Of a DNA stretch of 50,420 nucleotides, positions 9,449-18,812 are shown in pieces. The stretch comes from Pseudomonadota bacterium. Lineage in GTDB: Bacteria > Pseudomonadota > Alphaproteobacteria > Micropepsales > Micropepsaceae. Location of the stretch: positions 1-50,420 of the forward strand of contig JACQDN010000018.1 of NCBI GenBank assembly GCA_016201105.1, given 5' to 3'. The stretch's first letter is position 1. The number at the start of each line of letters is the position of its first letter. The notes under the pieces were generated by a model. The model was not told where the DNA came from, did no database searches, and saw nothing but the letters and a program-made list of their open reading frames with translations. Made by a program: the position numbers and the translations under genes.

Positions 9449-9610
9449 AATCATCTCTTCGCGAAGGGCTCGCGGATGGCCGGGCGGGCCAGCTTCTTGG
9501 TGGCTTTTTATCCTACCGGCCACCAACAACGAACCCGTTAATGGCCGCCAATCGCGGCGGAAATTAGCCCCGGACGCGGCTTTGCGGAAGAGCGTTAAGT
9601 GATTGAAAAA

Positions 9611-10345
9611 TCAGGCAAGTGGAAGGTCCGCCATACGGGGCGTTGAAGATGAGGCGCCCCATCTGCGTTCCGTTGCGTAAAGGCCGGCCACCACCAGAGC
9701 ACAACCAACGAGCACCAAGGCTGCCCCCAGCGCGCCGCTTTCGAACGGGCGCAGCACCGCCGCGAACGCCGACAGCGTCGCCACCGGCGCGACGAAATAG
9801 AGCGATGCCAGGCGTGTACGCAGCGTTGCCGCCACGGTCGCACAAGCTCCCACAGAGAACGCAATCAACAGCGCGACGCTGGAAACAGGAAGCGCGAGAT
9901 AGGCACCCGCACCCCAGGCAAAACCGGCATAGAGCAGAATGGCTTTGAGATCTTCGTGGAACGCACGCAGCGGCGCCCGTTCGAACGGTGCGCGAATGGC
10001 CTGGCCATAGGCCCTTACCAGTGCGCCAAGTCCAATGCCGACCAGGGTGATCCAGGCCAGCATCGGTGCGAGGGGCGCGCCGTGGGTGAGCGCGACAGTG
10101 GCGAGGATCGCCGCGCTGAGCGAAATCGCAGCCGCCGGCGCGTGGCCCAGGATGTTGGCCAGCAGCGCGGTTTCTCTCGCTTCCTCGTGCAGAGCGGCCA
10201 ATCTTGCGATTTCGGCGCGCGCCAGCTGAGCCGGTGTCTCTCGGGGAGTTTCCGGTTTCTGCTTCGCGATGTCGGAAGATACCTGGAACGGTGATTTGGC
10301 CTGCGGAGCCGCCATAGCGTTCGCTTCATCCCAATGTGCGTGCAT
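9611..10345 (-). CDS. Hypothetical six-segment membrane protein
   Basis: A protein of 244 aa, or 234 aa if the internal ATG at 10315 is used. The N-terminus is charged and helical (PRETPAQLARAEIARLAALHEEARET). Six hydrophobic segments follow, such as ISLSAAILATVALT, MLAWITLVGIGLGALV, ILLYAGFAWGAGAYLALP, VALLIAFSVGACATVAA, YFVAPVATLSAFAAVL and GAALVLVGCALVVAGLY. The layout resembles membrane sensor halves found in front of kinase or cyclase domains, but there is no output domain here. It may be a stand-alone relic of such a sensor or an unrelated membrane protein; I do not recognise the family. It lies upstream of gdhB on the same strand with about 160 bp between, and diverges from the exonuclease gene. 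Confidence 0.65.
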   Translation of the reverse strand: MHAHWDEANAMAAPQAKSPFQVSSDIAKQKPETPRETPAQLARAEIARLAALHEEARETALLANILGHAPAAAISLSAAILATVALTHGAPLAPMLAWITLVGIGLGALVRAYGQAIRAPFERAPLRAFHEDLKAILLYAGFAWGAGAYLALPVSSVALLIAFSVGACATVAATLRTRLASLYFVAPVATLSAFAAVLRPFESGALGAALVLVGCALVVAGLYATERRWGASSSTPRMADLPLA

Positions 10346-10362
10346 ACGCTCTGCCGCACGCG

Positions 10363-10377
10363 TTAAGAATGTCTTAA
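10363..10377. promoter_or_regulatory. Perfect dyad between divergent genes, candidate operator
   Basis: The sequence ttaaga-atg-tcttaa is a perfect 6-bp inverted repeat with a 3-bp centre. It is AT-rich in a GC-rich neighbourhood and lies in the 61-bp gap between the divergent membrane-protein and exonuclease genes. Its place and symmetry suit a repressor site or a promoter element. No matching regulator gene is adjacent, so this is inference from symmetry alone. Confidence 0.3.
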
Positions 10378-10406
10378 TTACGAGTTATCCCCTATTTGGT
10401 TCCCGC

Positions 10407-11030
10407 ATGACCGGTTTTCCACAGATTCGCCGTCGCGAAGCGGTCGTTTTCGACCTCGAATTCACGGCCTGGGAGGGCTCGTGGCAGGGCCGCTGGCTGA
10501 GGCCCGGCGAGTTCAAGGAAGTGGTGCAAATCGGTGCGATGAAGATCGATGCCGAAACCCTCGAAGAGGTAGGCGCTTTGAATCTCGTCGTTCGCCCGCG
10601 GATCAATCCGATCCTGTCGGACTATCTGGTGAGACTGACAGGCGTCACCAACGCGCGCGTGAAAGCCGAAGGCGTCGATTTCGCTGAGGCCTATGCAAGC
10701 TTCGTGAGCTTTGCCGGGGGAGCGCCCATCGTGGCGTTTGGCCGCGACGATCTGGTGTTGAGTGAAAATTTGCGGCTGTACGGAATTTGCGATGCGCTTT
10801 CGCTGCCGCGCTATTTCAACGTGACGCCGTGGCTGCGGGCAAACGGGGTGGAACCGAAGGGCTACCATGCCTGCGATATCGCAAGGCTCTGCGGGGCGCA
10901 CTTCACCGGTAAAGAGCATGACGCGCTCGACGATGCGCGTTCGGTGGCGCTCGGGATCAAGGCGCTCGTCGCACGCGGCGCGCCGAATTTTCTTGTCGGC
11001 GAGCCGCGCGCGAAAGAATTTGAAGCGTAG
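10407..11030 (+). CDS. DEDDh 3'-5' exonuclease (DnaQ-like)
   Basis: A 207-aa DnaQ-fold nuclease. Exo I is VVFDLEFTAWEGS (D and E of DEDDh). A central acidic residue follows in the FGRDDLVLSENLRLYG region (Exo II), and Exo III is KEHDALDDARSVALGIKAL, giving the final H and D. The AWEGS insert after Exo I, with RPGEFKEVVQIGA, resembles the stand-alone exonucleases annotated as 3'-5' exonuclease or KapD-like rather than the polymerase III epsilon subunit. A likely role is trimming RNA or DNA 3' ends. The start at 10407 puts Exo I near the N-terminus; the longer frame to 10269 would run through the divergent gene. No partner gene is coupled to it. Confidence 0.8.
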   Translation: MTGFPQIRRREAVVFDLEFTAWEGSWQGRWLRPGEFKEVVQIGAMKIDAETLEEVGALNLVVRPRINPILSDYLVRLTGVTNARVKAEGVDFAEAYASFVSFAGGAPIVAFGRDDLVLSENLRLYGICDALSLPRYFNVTPWLRANGVEPKGYHACDIARLCGAHFTGKEHDALDDARSVALGIKALVARGAPNFLVGEPRAKEFEA

Positions 11031-11032
11031 TT

Positions 11033-11080
11033 CTAGAAACCCATCGTGTTGACGGTAACGAAATCCACGGCGCCGGGGAG
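11033..11080 (-). pseudogene. 3' remnant related to the adjacent small secreted protein gene
   Basis: On the minus strand this stretch reads GAVDFVTVNTMGF followed by a stop. The neighbouring intact gene ends GTVNLVTVDASTF followed by a stop. The two ends match at G-V-V-T-V-F positions and at DNA level (gtcaac near the end of both). No start codon or signal peptide belongs to this fragment, and the frame upstream is not protein-like. The simplest reading is the tail of a second, tandem copy whose front was lost. Chance similarity over 13 residues is possible. Confidence 0.3.
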
Positions 11081-11154
11081 CGGTTTGTTCGAGAGTGCGC
11101 CGGCGCGCCGAATCGTGCTCGGCGCGCCGACACAAGTACGGGGCTTTGGCGAAC

Positions 11155-11454
11155 TCAGAATGTCGAGGCGTCGACCGTTACCAAGTTGACGGTCCCGCAT
11201 GTGCCGGTGTAGGCGCAGGCAGTCGGCGTATAGTTCGCGCTGACGGTTGCCTTGCGATAGAAGGCCTGCAGCATGATGTCTCTGGCATCGCCAGAGGCGA
11301 GCAGGCTGAGACTGGAGCCCGGAATCCAGAATCGTATCGTTCCGCTCGATACCGTCTGAATCAGCGCGATTTTGCCCGTATAGATGCCGGCCGATGCGGA
11401 TTGCGCAATCAAAAGCGCGGCGGCGAAGACAAACGATCCAACTATTCTTTGCAT
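11155..11454 (-). CDS. Small secreted protein of unknown function
   Basis: A 99-aa protein. A clear signal peptide (MQRIVGSFVFAAALLIAQSA, then SA-G) would be cut to release about 77 residues to the periplasm or outside. The mature part begins GIYTGKIALIQTVSSGTIRF and is beta-rich, with two close Cys (TACAYTGTCG) that may form a disulfide, and ends VNLVTVDASTF. GGAG lies a good distance upstream of the ATG. I do not recognise a named family, although small secreted proteins with a TGKI start and CG-V-V-V end are a recurring type in alphaproteobacteria (from memory). It stands alone between a nuclease and a cupin gene. Confidence 0.68.
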   Translation of the reverse strand: MQRIVGSFVFAAALLIAQSASAGIYTGKIALIQTVSSGTIRFWIPGSSLSLLASGDARDIMLQAFYRKATVSANYTPTACAYTGTCGTVNLVTVDASTF

Positions 11455-11553
11455 GGTTATCTCCGGTTGGGTGTGAGTGAGAATTGCGCAACGTCGCGCA
11501 CGACGAACTATACTCGCTGGCGCCGATTTGCGCTGCAGTTGCAGGATCAAGCC

Positions 11554-12066
11554 GTGAAAGATGACGTGAGCCTCGTCAAACGCCTGTTATCGTTGAAACG
11601 TCACTCGGAGGGCGGCCACTATCGCGAAGTATTTCGCGACAATTTGAGCGAAACCTCGCGTGCGCACTCCACGGCGATCTACTTTTTGCTCACACGCGGC
11701 GAGATCTCTCGCTGGCATCGGGTCGATGCGGCGGAGGTCTGGCACTGGTACCGCGGCGCGCCGCTTGAACTGTTGATTGGGGGAGAAGACGGCAAACCCG
11801 CGCGCCATGTTTTGGGAAACAGGATCGAGAAGGGCGAGCGGCCGCAGATCGTCGTGCCGGGGGGCGTTTGGCAACGCGCCAAGTCTCTCGGCCGTTACAC
11901 GTTGGCCGGCTGCACCGTGGCGCCGGGATTTGAGTTTTCCGGATTCGAACTCGCGCCGGAGGAGCTCTTGTTCTCGCTCAATCTTTCTGCGCCGGCAAAA
12001 CCTTCTCCAAAGCGCGCGCGATCGCGCGCGAAGACGCGCGGCCGGTATAGCCCTTCGCGGCGTTGA
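11554..12066 (+). CDS. DUF985-type cupin protein
   Basis: About 170 aa. The core is that of the DUF985/cupin_5 family: LLSLKRHSEGGHYREVFR at the N-terminus, STAIYFLLTRGEISRWHRVD, AEVWHWYRGAPLELLI, and VVPGGVWQRAKSLGRYTLAG with CTVAPGFEFSGFEL. The His/Glu residues fit a cupin metal or ligand pocket; the substrate is unknown. There is no ATG in a sensible position. The GTG at 11554, with AGGA 8 bases upstream, starts just before the conserved domain. The normal family end is near FELAPEEL; here a basic tail (about 30 aa, KPSPKRARSRAKTRGR) is read from DNA that also encodes the end of the converging DUF4908 gene. Confidence 0.78.
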   Translation: MKDDVSLVKRLLSLKRHSEGGHYREVFRDNLSETSRAHSTAIYFLLTRGEISRWHRVDAAEVWHWYRGAPLELLIGGEDGKPARHVLGNRIEKGERPQIVVPGGVWQRAKSLGRYTLAGCTVAPGFEFSGFELAPEELLFSLNLSAPAKPSPKRARSRAKTRGRYSPSRR

Positions 12067-12745
12067 AAGTCACGATCAGCGTCTTTCCCTTGACTGCGAG
12101 CGTGGGCTTGTTGCCGATCGTGATGAGAACGCTGTCGATGCGCTTGGCGATGTTTTTTTGCGAAGCCGCTGCGGCCGCAAAGCGCTCGACGCCGCGTGCC
12201 GTATTTTCCATCGCGTCATAGGTTAGCGCGCGCAAGCCGGCGTTGTTGCCGAGCGCGTTCCAATCGGCGGAAAACGCCAAACGTAGGCGTCGCACATAAG
12301 AGAGATGTTGAGTTTCGTCTTCGGCGGCGTTCTGCATGTCGCCCAGCGAGAGCGTAGGCGGCGAAGGCGCCATGGAATCTCCGGTGCGTACGGCGGGCAA
12401 CCCGTTCGGCTGCTGATCGGTATAGAGCGTGATGGCGCCCCAGCTGGCGACACGCATCGCCGTTTCGCCGGAATCGTATTTGAGCAGGCGGCCGCCAAGC
12501 GTGCCGTTGTCGCTATAGAGGACGAACACTTCGGGCATGCCTTCGAAGCGCAACAGGTAAACTCCGTTTGCGGAATCGAGCGTGAACTTGACGGTGTCGC
12601 CGGCCAGATACGCGCCCGGTTGCACGTCGCCCAGGCGTTCCTGCTCGATGCGTTCGGCCAGCGGTGCATTCGATTGCGCCTGCGCGAAGCTCGCAAAGGC
12701 GAGCTGAAGCGCTGTAGCCACAATGAATGTGAACCGCTTTTTCAT
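11978..12745 (-). CDS. DUF4908-type exported protein
   Basis: A 255-aa protein with a standard signal peptide (KKRFTFIVATALQLAFASFA, cut near AQA-QS). The body has YLAGDTVKFTLDSANGVYLL, LLKYDSGETAMRVASWGAIT, LYTDQQPNGLPAVRTGD, and a C-terminal half with VRRLRLAFSADWN, FAAAAASQKNIAKRIDSV, VKGKTLIVTFNAAKGYTGR and SRAIARALE. I associate this pattern with the DUF4908 family of exported alphaproteobacterial proteins; the function is unknown. It stands alone, divergent from nothing nearby, and converges on the DUF985 cupin gene with an 89-bp coding overlap at its 3' end. Family assignment rests on memory of the motif pattern. Confidence 0.75.
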   Translation of the reverse strand: MKKRFTFIVATALQLAFASFAQAQSNAPLAERIEQERLGDVQPGAYLAGDTVKFTLDSANGVYLLRFEGMPEVFVLYSDNGTLGGRLLKYDSGETAMRVASWGAITLYTDQQPNGLPAVRTGDSMAPSPPTLSLGDMQNAAEDETQHLSYVRRLRLAFSADWNALGNNAGLRALTYDAMENTARGVERFAAAAASQKNIAKRIDSVLITIGNKPTLAVKGKTLIVTFNAAKGYTGRASSRAIARALEKVLPAQKD

Positions 12746-12898
12746 TGACCCGCTGTTCTCGTGCCTAGCAGCTTGGCCGCTCGTCGTTTTCGCGAGTTAA
12801 GCCAGGCGCCCCCTCAGGCAAGAAAGGCTTATCCCGTTGGAATTGGGCAACAATAAGGAGTGGCCCCGTTCAGATTCCTTAAAGTTCAGAATTGCTTA

Positions 12899-13705
12899 TC
12901 AAATATCTTCAAAGTTGCCGCCGCGGCCTTTTCCCGATGCAAATCTTGCAGCGCCCGCGCGGGATTCGCCGCTTTGCAGCGTGTGCAATCCATGTGCGAA
13001 TTCCACATGCAGGGCATGGCCGATGTCCGCATCCCATTGCTCGTAGACCGACAGGCGGTCTCCTTTCATGCAGAGTTGGGGGAAACGTGAAATTTCACGC
13101 GCCAGTTGCTCGGCGGCTCGGCGTGCCTGTCCTTCGGCAACGACGCGGTTTGCCAAGCCCATCTCATAGGCTTCGGCGGCGCCCACTGGACGTCCCGTGA
13201 GGATCATGTCCATGGCGCGCGATTGTCCGATGAGGCGCGGAAGTCGCACGGTGCCGCCATCGATCAACGGCACACCCCATCGCCGGCAAAACACGCCGAA
13301 CACGGCAGTCTCATCGGCCACGCGCAGGTCGCACCACAAGGCCAGTTCGAGTCCGCCCGCGACGGCATGACCGGAAACCGCGGCGATCACCGGTTTGGAA
13401 AGACGCATGCGCGTGGGACCCATCGGCGCGGTGGGCGCAAGCGGATTGTAAGGCAACCCGGGTTCGACGATGCGATTGCCGCGGCCTTCGGCGACGCCTT
13501 TGAGATCGGCGCCTGCGCAAAACGTTCCCCCTTCGCCGCACAGCACAGCGGCAAGCAAATTCTCGTCCTTTTCGAATTCGAGAAAGGCTTGCGCCAGAGC
13601 TTCCGCGGTGGGTCTGTCGACGGCGTTTCTCACTTGCGGACGGTCTATGACGATGGTGACGATTTCGCCGTTTCGCTCGCTGCGAATGGTATTGCTTGTG
13701 CTCAT
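12899..13705 (-). CDS. Enoyl-CoA hydratase/isomerase (crotonase) family
   Basis: A 268-aa crotonase-fold enzyme. It has the N-terminal VTIVIDRPQVRNAVDRPTAE, the first oxyanion-hole strand GEGGTFCAGADLKGV, and the second, VSGHAVAGGLELALWCDLRV. The region where catalytic Glu usually sits reads RRWGVPLIDGGTVRLPRLIG; it lacks the usual PE pair. This is common in crotonase homologues not doing classic hydration, so the exact reaction is open. The C-terminus (MKGDRLSVYEQWD) is typical of the subgroup. GGGGAG precedes the ATG. It diverges from acnA across a 219-bp gap that must hold both promoters; no other beta-oxidation gene is adjacent. Confidence 0.85.
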   Translation of the reverse strand: MSTSNTIRSERNGEIVTIVIDRPQVRNAVDRPTAEALAQAFLEFEKDENLLAAVLCGEGGTFCAGADLKGVAEGRGNRIVEPGLPYNPLAPTAPMGPTRMRLSKPVIAAVSGHAVAGGLELALWCDLRVADETAVFGVFCRRWGVPLIDGGTVRLPRLIGQSRAMDMILTGRPVGAAEAYEMGLANRVVAEGQARRAAEQLAREISRFPQLCMKGDRLSVYEQWDADIGHALHVEFAHGLHTLQSGESRAGAARFASGKGRGGNFEDI

Positions 13706-13924
13706 GGCGCTCCCCTGTTCGCCGGCCCCTCTTCGCCGGATTTTCCGGTCTTGGAAAAGAGCTTACCCCGCCTATATCTGCCGCAAAGGGCGGCGGCTCG
13801 CAGAACGGCCGGGTTGAGCGATTTTTCAACCGGAATTTCGCGAAAAGCCGCATGGAATTGATGCCGGAATCTCACTAAGGTCCCGCGCCTCATTCCACCA
13901 ACGCTTTATCTTGGGACAAATCCC

Positions 13925-16635
<2,711 letters not shown>

Positions 16636-16639
<4 letters not shown>

Positions 16640-17012
16640 AGAAAGCGGCCCTCGATTTTGAAGCCGAGGCGCTCGTAGAGTCTCACGGCATCGTTGTTGC
16701 CTTCGCGCACCATCAATTCGGGGCGTTCGATTTTGGGCAAAAGTTCGGCCGCGCCACATGGCGGAACTGCGCCGGGCCCATCCGGTAAGCATGGATTTCA
16801 CCGCACAGCACGCCACTCTCGGATGGTGCTGCGATGGCAAGTCCGTCACGGACCGCCCGCGTCAGGAAGCCGCGCACATAGGCGATGTCCATTTCCTCGG
16901 GCGCGCGCGCAAGTCCGCCACGTGCCCCAGCAACGGCTCGCTAGAGGGTCAGAACCTCTCCTGCCGCGTCCGGCGAAAGTTTTTCGAACGCAAAAGTGGG
17001 GACGCTGGACAT
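16636..17012 (-). pseudogene. Decayed GNAT N-acetyltransferase gene
   Basis: Reading on the minus strand from ATG 17012 gives a normal GNAT opening (FEKLSPDAAGEVLTL). It is broken by TAG at 16941-16943 where a Tyr is expected, then continues in the same frame: RAVAGARGGLARAPEEMD, YVRGFLTRAVRDGLAIAA, GEIHAYRMGPAQFRHV. After that the frame changes and the segment that should hold the acetyl-CoA-binding Q/RxxGxG/A loop is missing. A later frame resumes with PELMVREGNNDAVRLYERLG and ends at a stop overlapping the acnA stop. So there are three lesions: a nonsense codon, a frame-changing deletion of roughly 100 bp, and a short C-terminus. No function is expected. This accounts for most of the 485-bp gap between acnA and the DUF1223 gene. 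Confidence 0.8.
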
Positions 17013-17124
17013 TGTGTTGCGCAGTTGCGGCTATGACTTGAAGGCAATGCGGTACACAATAGGGTGACCGAGGTTCAAGCCGAAGTGACTGGAGAGGGCA
17101 GGGCACGGACCCTATTTTCACGGC

Positions 17125-17892
17125 ATGTCGCAATACCGAAGTTTGATGGGGGGGCTCATCGGGGCCCTCGCAGCCTTTGCGCTTGTGCTCGTCCCGGCAG
17201 GCGCGGGCGCGGGCAACGCCAAGCGCCCCGTCGTCGTCGAACTTTATACCAGCCAGGGCTGCAGCTCGTGTCCGCCGGCCGATTCCCTCATCGGCCAGCT
17301 CTCCACCCGCAAGGACGTCATCGCACTGTCGCTGCCCATCACCTATTGGGACATGCTCGGCTGGAAAGACACGCTGGCGAGCGACGCCAATACGCGCCGT
17401 CAGAAAGCCTATTCCGCGCAGATGGGCCATGGCGGCGTATACACCCCGCAGATCGTCGTCGACGGCGCAAGCGACGTGGTGGGGAGCCGCGATCAAGCGG
17501 TGCTGGCGGCGATCGGCGCGCGCACGGCCGACATGCAGACCGTTCCCGTCTCGCTTTCCGCCACGCAGGACGAAGTACACATCACCGTCGCCGGCGCCTG
17601 GGACAAGGCCCCGCATGACGCGACGATCTGGATGTTCCACATCCTGAGCAAGGCGACGGTTTCCATCCGCGACGGCGAGAATGCGGGCCGAACGCTCACC
17701 TATCGCAACATCGTGCGCGATGTGCGTCCGATCGGCGTTTGGAAAGGTCAGCCCGTATCGCTCGATCTGCCGCGCCGAGAGATGACGCGCATGCCTCACG
17801 ATGCGGTTGCCGTGGTGGTACAGCAGGGCGGCTATGGCCGCATCGTCGGGGCGGCGCTGATCGAACATCCCGACTACGACTACATCCCTTGA
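17125..17892 (+). CDS. DUF1223 secreted thioredoxin-like protein
   Basis: A 255-aa protein with an N-terminal signal segment (LMGGLIGALAAFALVLVPAG). The mature part starts VVVELYTSQGCSSCPPADSL, where the CxxC pair (CSSC) on a thioredoxin-like strand-helix is the DUF1223 signature. It continues with LPITYWDMLGWKDTLASD and YTPQIVVDGASDVVGSRD (a cis-Pro-like TPQ). The C-terminal half is a beta domain ending EHPDYDYIP. Such proteins are presumed periplasmic and possibly redox-active, but no activity is established for the family. It is monocistronic: the upstream gap holds the GNAT relic on the other strand, and the next gene is 92 bp away. Confidence 0.85.
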   Translation: MSQYRSLMGGLIGALAAFALVLVPAGAGAGNAKRPVVVELYTSQGCSSCPPADSLIGQLSTRKDVIALSLPITYWDMLGWKDTLASDANTRRQKAYSAQMGHGGVYTPQIVVDGASDVVGSRDQAVLAAIGARTADMQTVPVSLSATQDEVHITVAGAWDKAPHDATIWMFHILSKATVSIRDGENAGRTLTYRNIVRDVRPIGVWKGQPVSLDLPRREMTRMPHDAVAVVVQQGGYGRIVGAALIEHPDYDYIP

Positions 17893-17984
17893 AATCTGTC
17901 TGGGAAATGCAACTGGCCTTGAAATCTTTTCAGCCCTGAAATCTACCGCGGTCGCCGCGGGCTCAAATCCGGTTACACTGGGCC

Positions 17985-18320
17985 ATGGCGCTCTTTTTCG
18001 ACAAGGACTGGTTCGATACGCGGCTCAAGGCCGTGCATTTGACCCGTCGCGATCTTGCAGCCGCCCTCTGCCTGAGCGAAGCGCAGATGGAAGAGGTCTT
18101 CAAAGATCAGCGTGAACTTTCGCTGCGCGAAGTCGTCATGTTGGGAGCGCTGCTGGATAAGCCGGCCTCCGAAATCGCCAATCGCGCCGGGATTTCCACG
18201 CCGGTGCCCGGCGAAGCAACAGATCCCGCCAAGGACATTCGGGTCATGAAAGAACGGCTCGACCGGATTGAACGCGTCCTGGCGGAGCTGGTCGCGATGC
18301 TGGAAAAAACCAAATTATAA
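17985..18320 (+). CDS. Small helix-turn-helix-like protein with C-terminal coiled coil
   Basis: A 111-aa protein. Residues 14-60 look like an XRE-type helix-turn-helix (LTRRDLAAALCLSEAQMEEV, then RELSLREVVMLGALLDKPAS). A linker rich in Pro and Gly follows, then a short coiled coil (MKERLDRIERVLAELVAMLE) likely used for dimerisation. It could be a DNA-binding regulator, but no autoregulatory dyad is obvious upstream. It is convergent with the small hypothetical gene at 18384 and co-directional with the DUF1223 gene. I do not recognise a specific family; the HTH call is from pattern only. Confidence 0.7.
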   Translation: MALFFDKDWFDTRLKAVHLTRRDLAAALCLSEAQMEEVFKDQRELSLREVVMLGALLDKPASEIANRAGISTPVPGEATDPAKDIRVMKERLDRIERVLAELVAMLEKTKL

Positions 18321-18383
18321 GCGGCGCACGGGACGCCACATTTGCATCGACCCCGCCGCCCAGCAGCAGCGCTGGTTCGTAGT

Positions 18384-18725
18384 TCAGGCGGTCTCATCGA
18401 GCGCGAGGTTGCAAAGTCTTTGCGGGCGCGGTTCGTAGCTTCCGGGTCTTGAAAGCACGCTGGGAAGCGCCTGACCGAGAATCTGCGCGACGAAAGCCGC
18501 ACGCAAACGCGGACCGTGCCACAGCGGCGCAGCATCGAATGTCTCGGAACGGGACAGCTTGGCGCCGCGCAACCGTTCTTCGCCGGCATATGTGCTGCGC
18601 TCTTCGTCGCGGCGTTCACCATGAAGTGCGTTGGAGAAGCGTGATTTTTCAACGCGCGGAGCAAGCGTGCGCAAGCTTGAAAAGCCTGCACTTGCCGTAA
18701 TTGCAAATCCCGTTTGCCCGTTCAT
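18384..18725 (-). CDS. Hypothetical protein, alphaproteobacterial orphan type
   Basis: A 113-aa basic protein with no signal peptide or membrane segment. The N-terminal half is Ser/Arg-rich and probably disordered (TASAGFSSLRTLAPRVEKSR). The most ordered part is SETFDAAPLWHGPRLRAAFV, then AQILGQALPSVLS. Short proteins with this pattern recur in alphaproteobacteria (from memory) and have no known role. The competing longer frame on the same strand is Cys/Arg-rich and not protein-like, so I take this one. The ATG at 18725 has no strong ribosome site. It is divergent from the GGDEF-EAL gene across 87 bp. Confidence 0.5.
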   Translation of the reverse strand: MNGQTGFAITASAGFSSLRTLAPRVEKSRFSNALHGERRDEERSTYAGEERLRGAKLSRSETFDAAPLWHGPRLRAAFVAQILGQALPSVLSRPGSYEPRPQRLCNLALDETA

Positions 18726-18812
18726 AACCGGTCTTTAAGGCAAAGTGCGCGCCGAAAAAGGGAAACGCTCACATTGCCTCAAGAGTTTCGAGATTTTTAA
18801 TGTCCTGACCCC

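Noticed and set aside
18107..18706. Longer minus-strand frame overlapping the small hypothetical at 18384
   Set aside because: Cys/Arg-rich, overlaps the HTH gene extensively, and the alternative frame is more protein-like.
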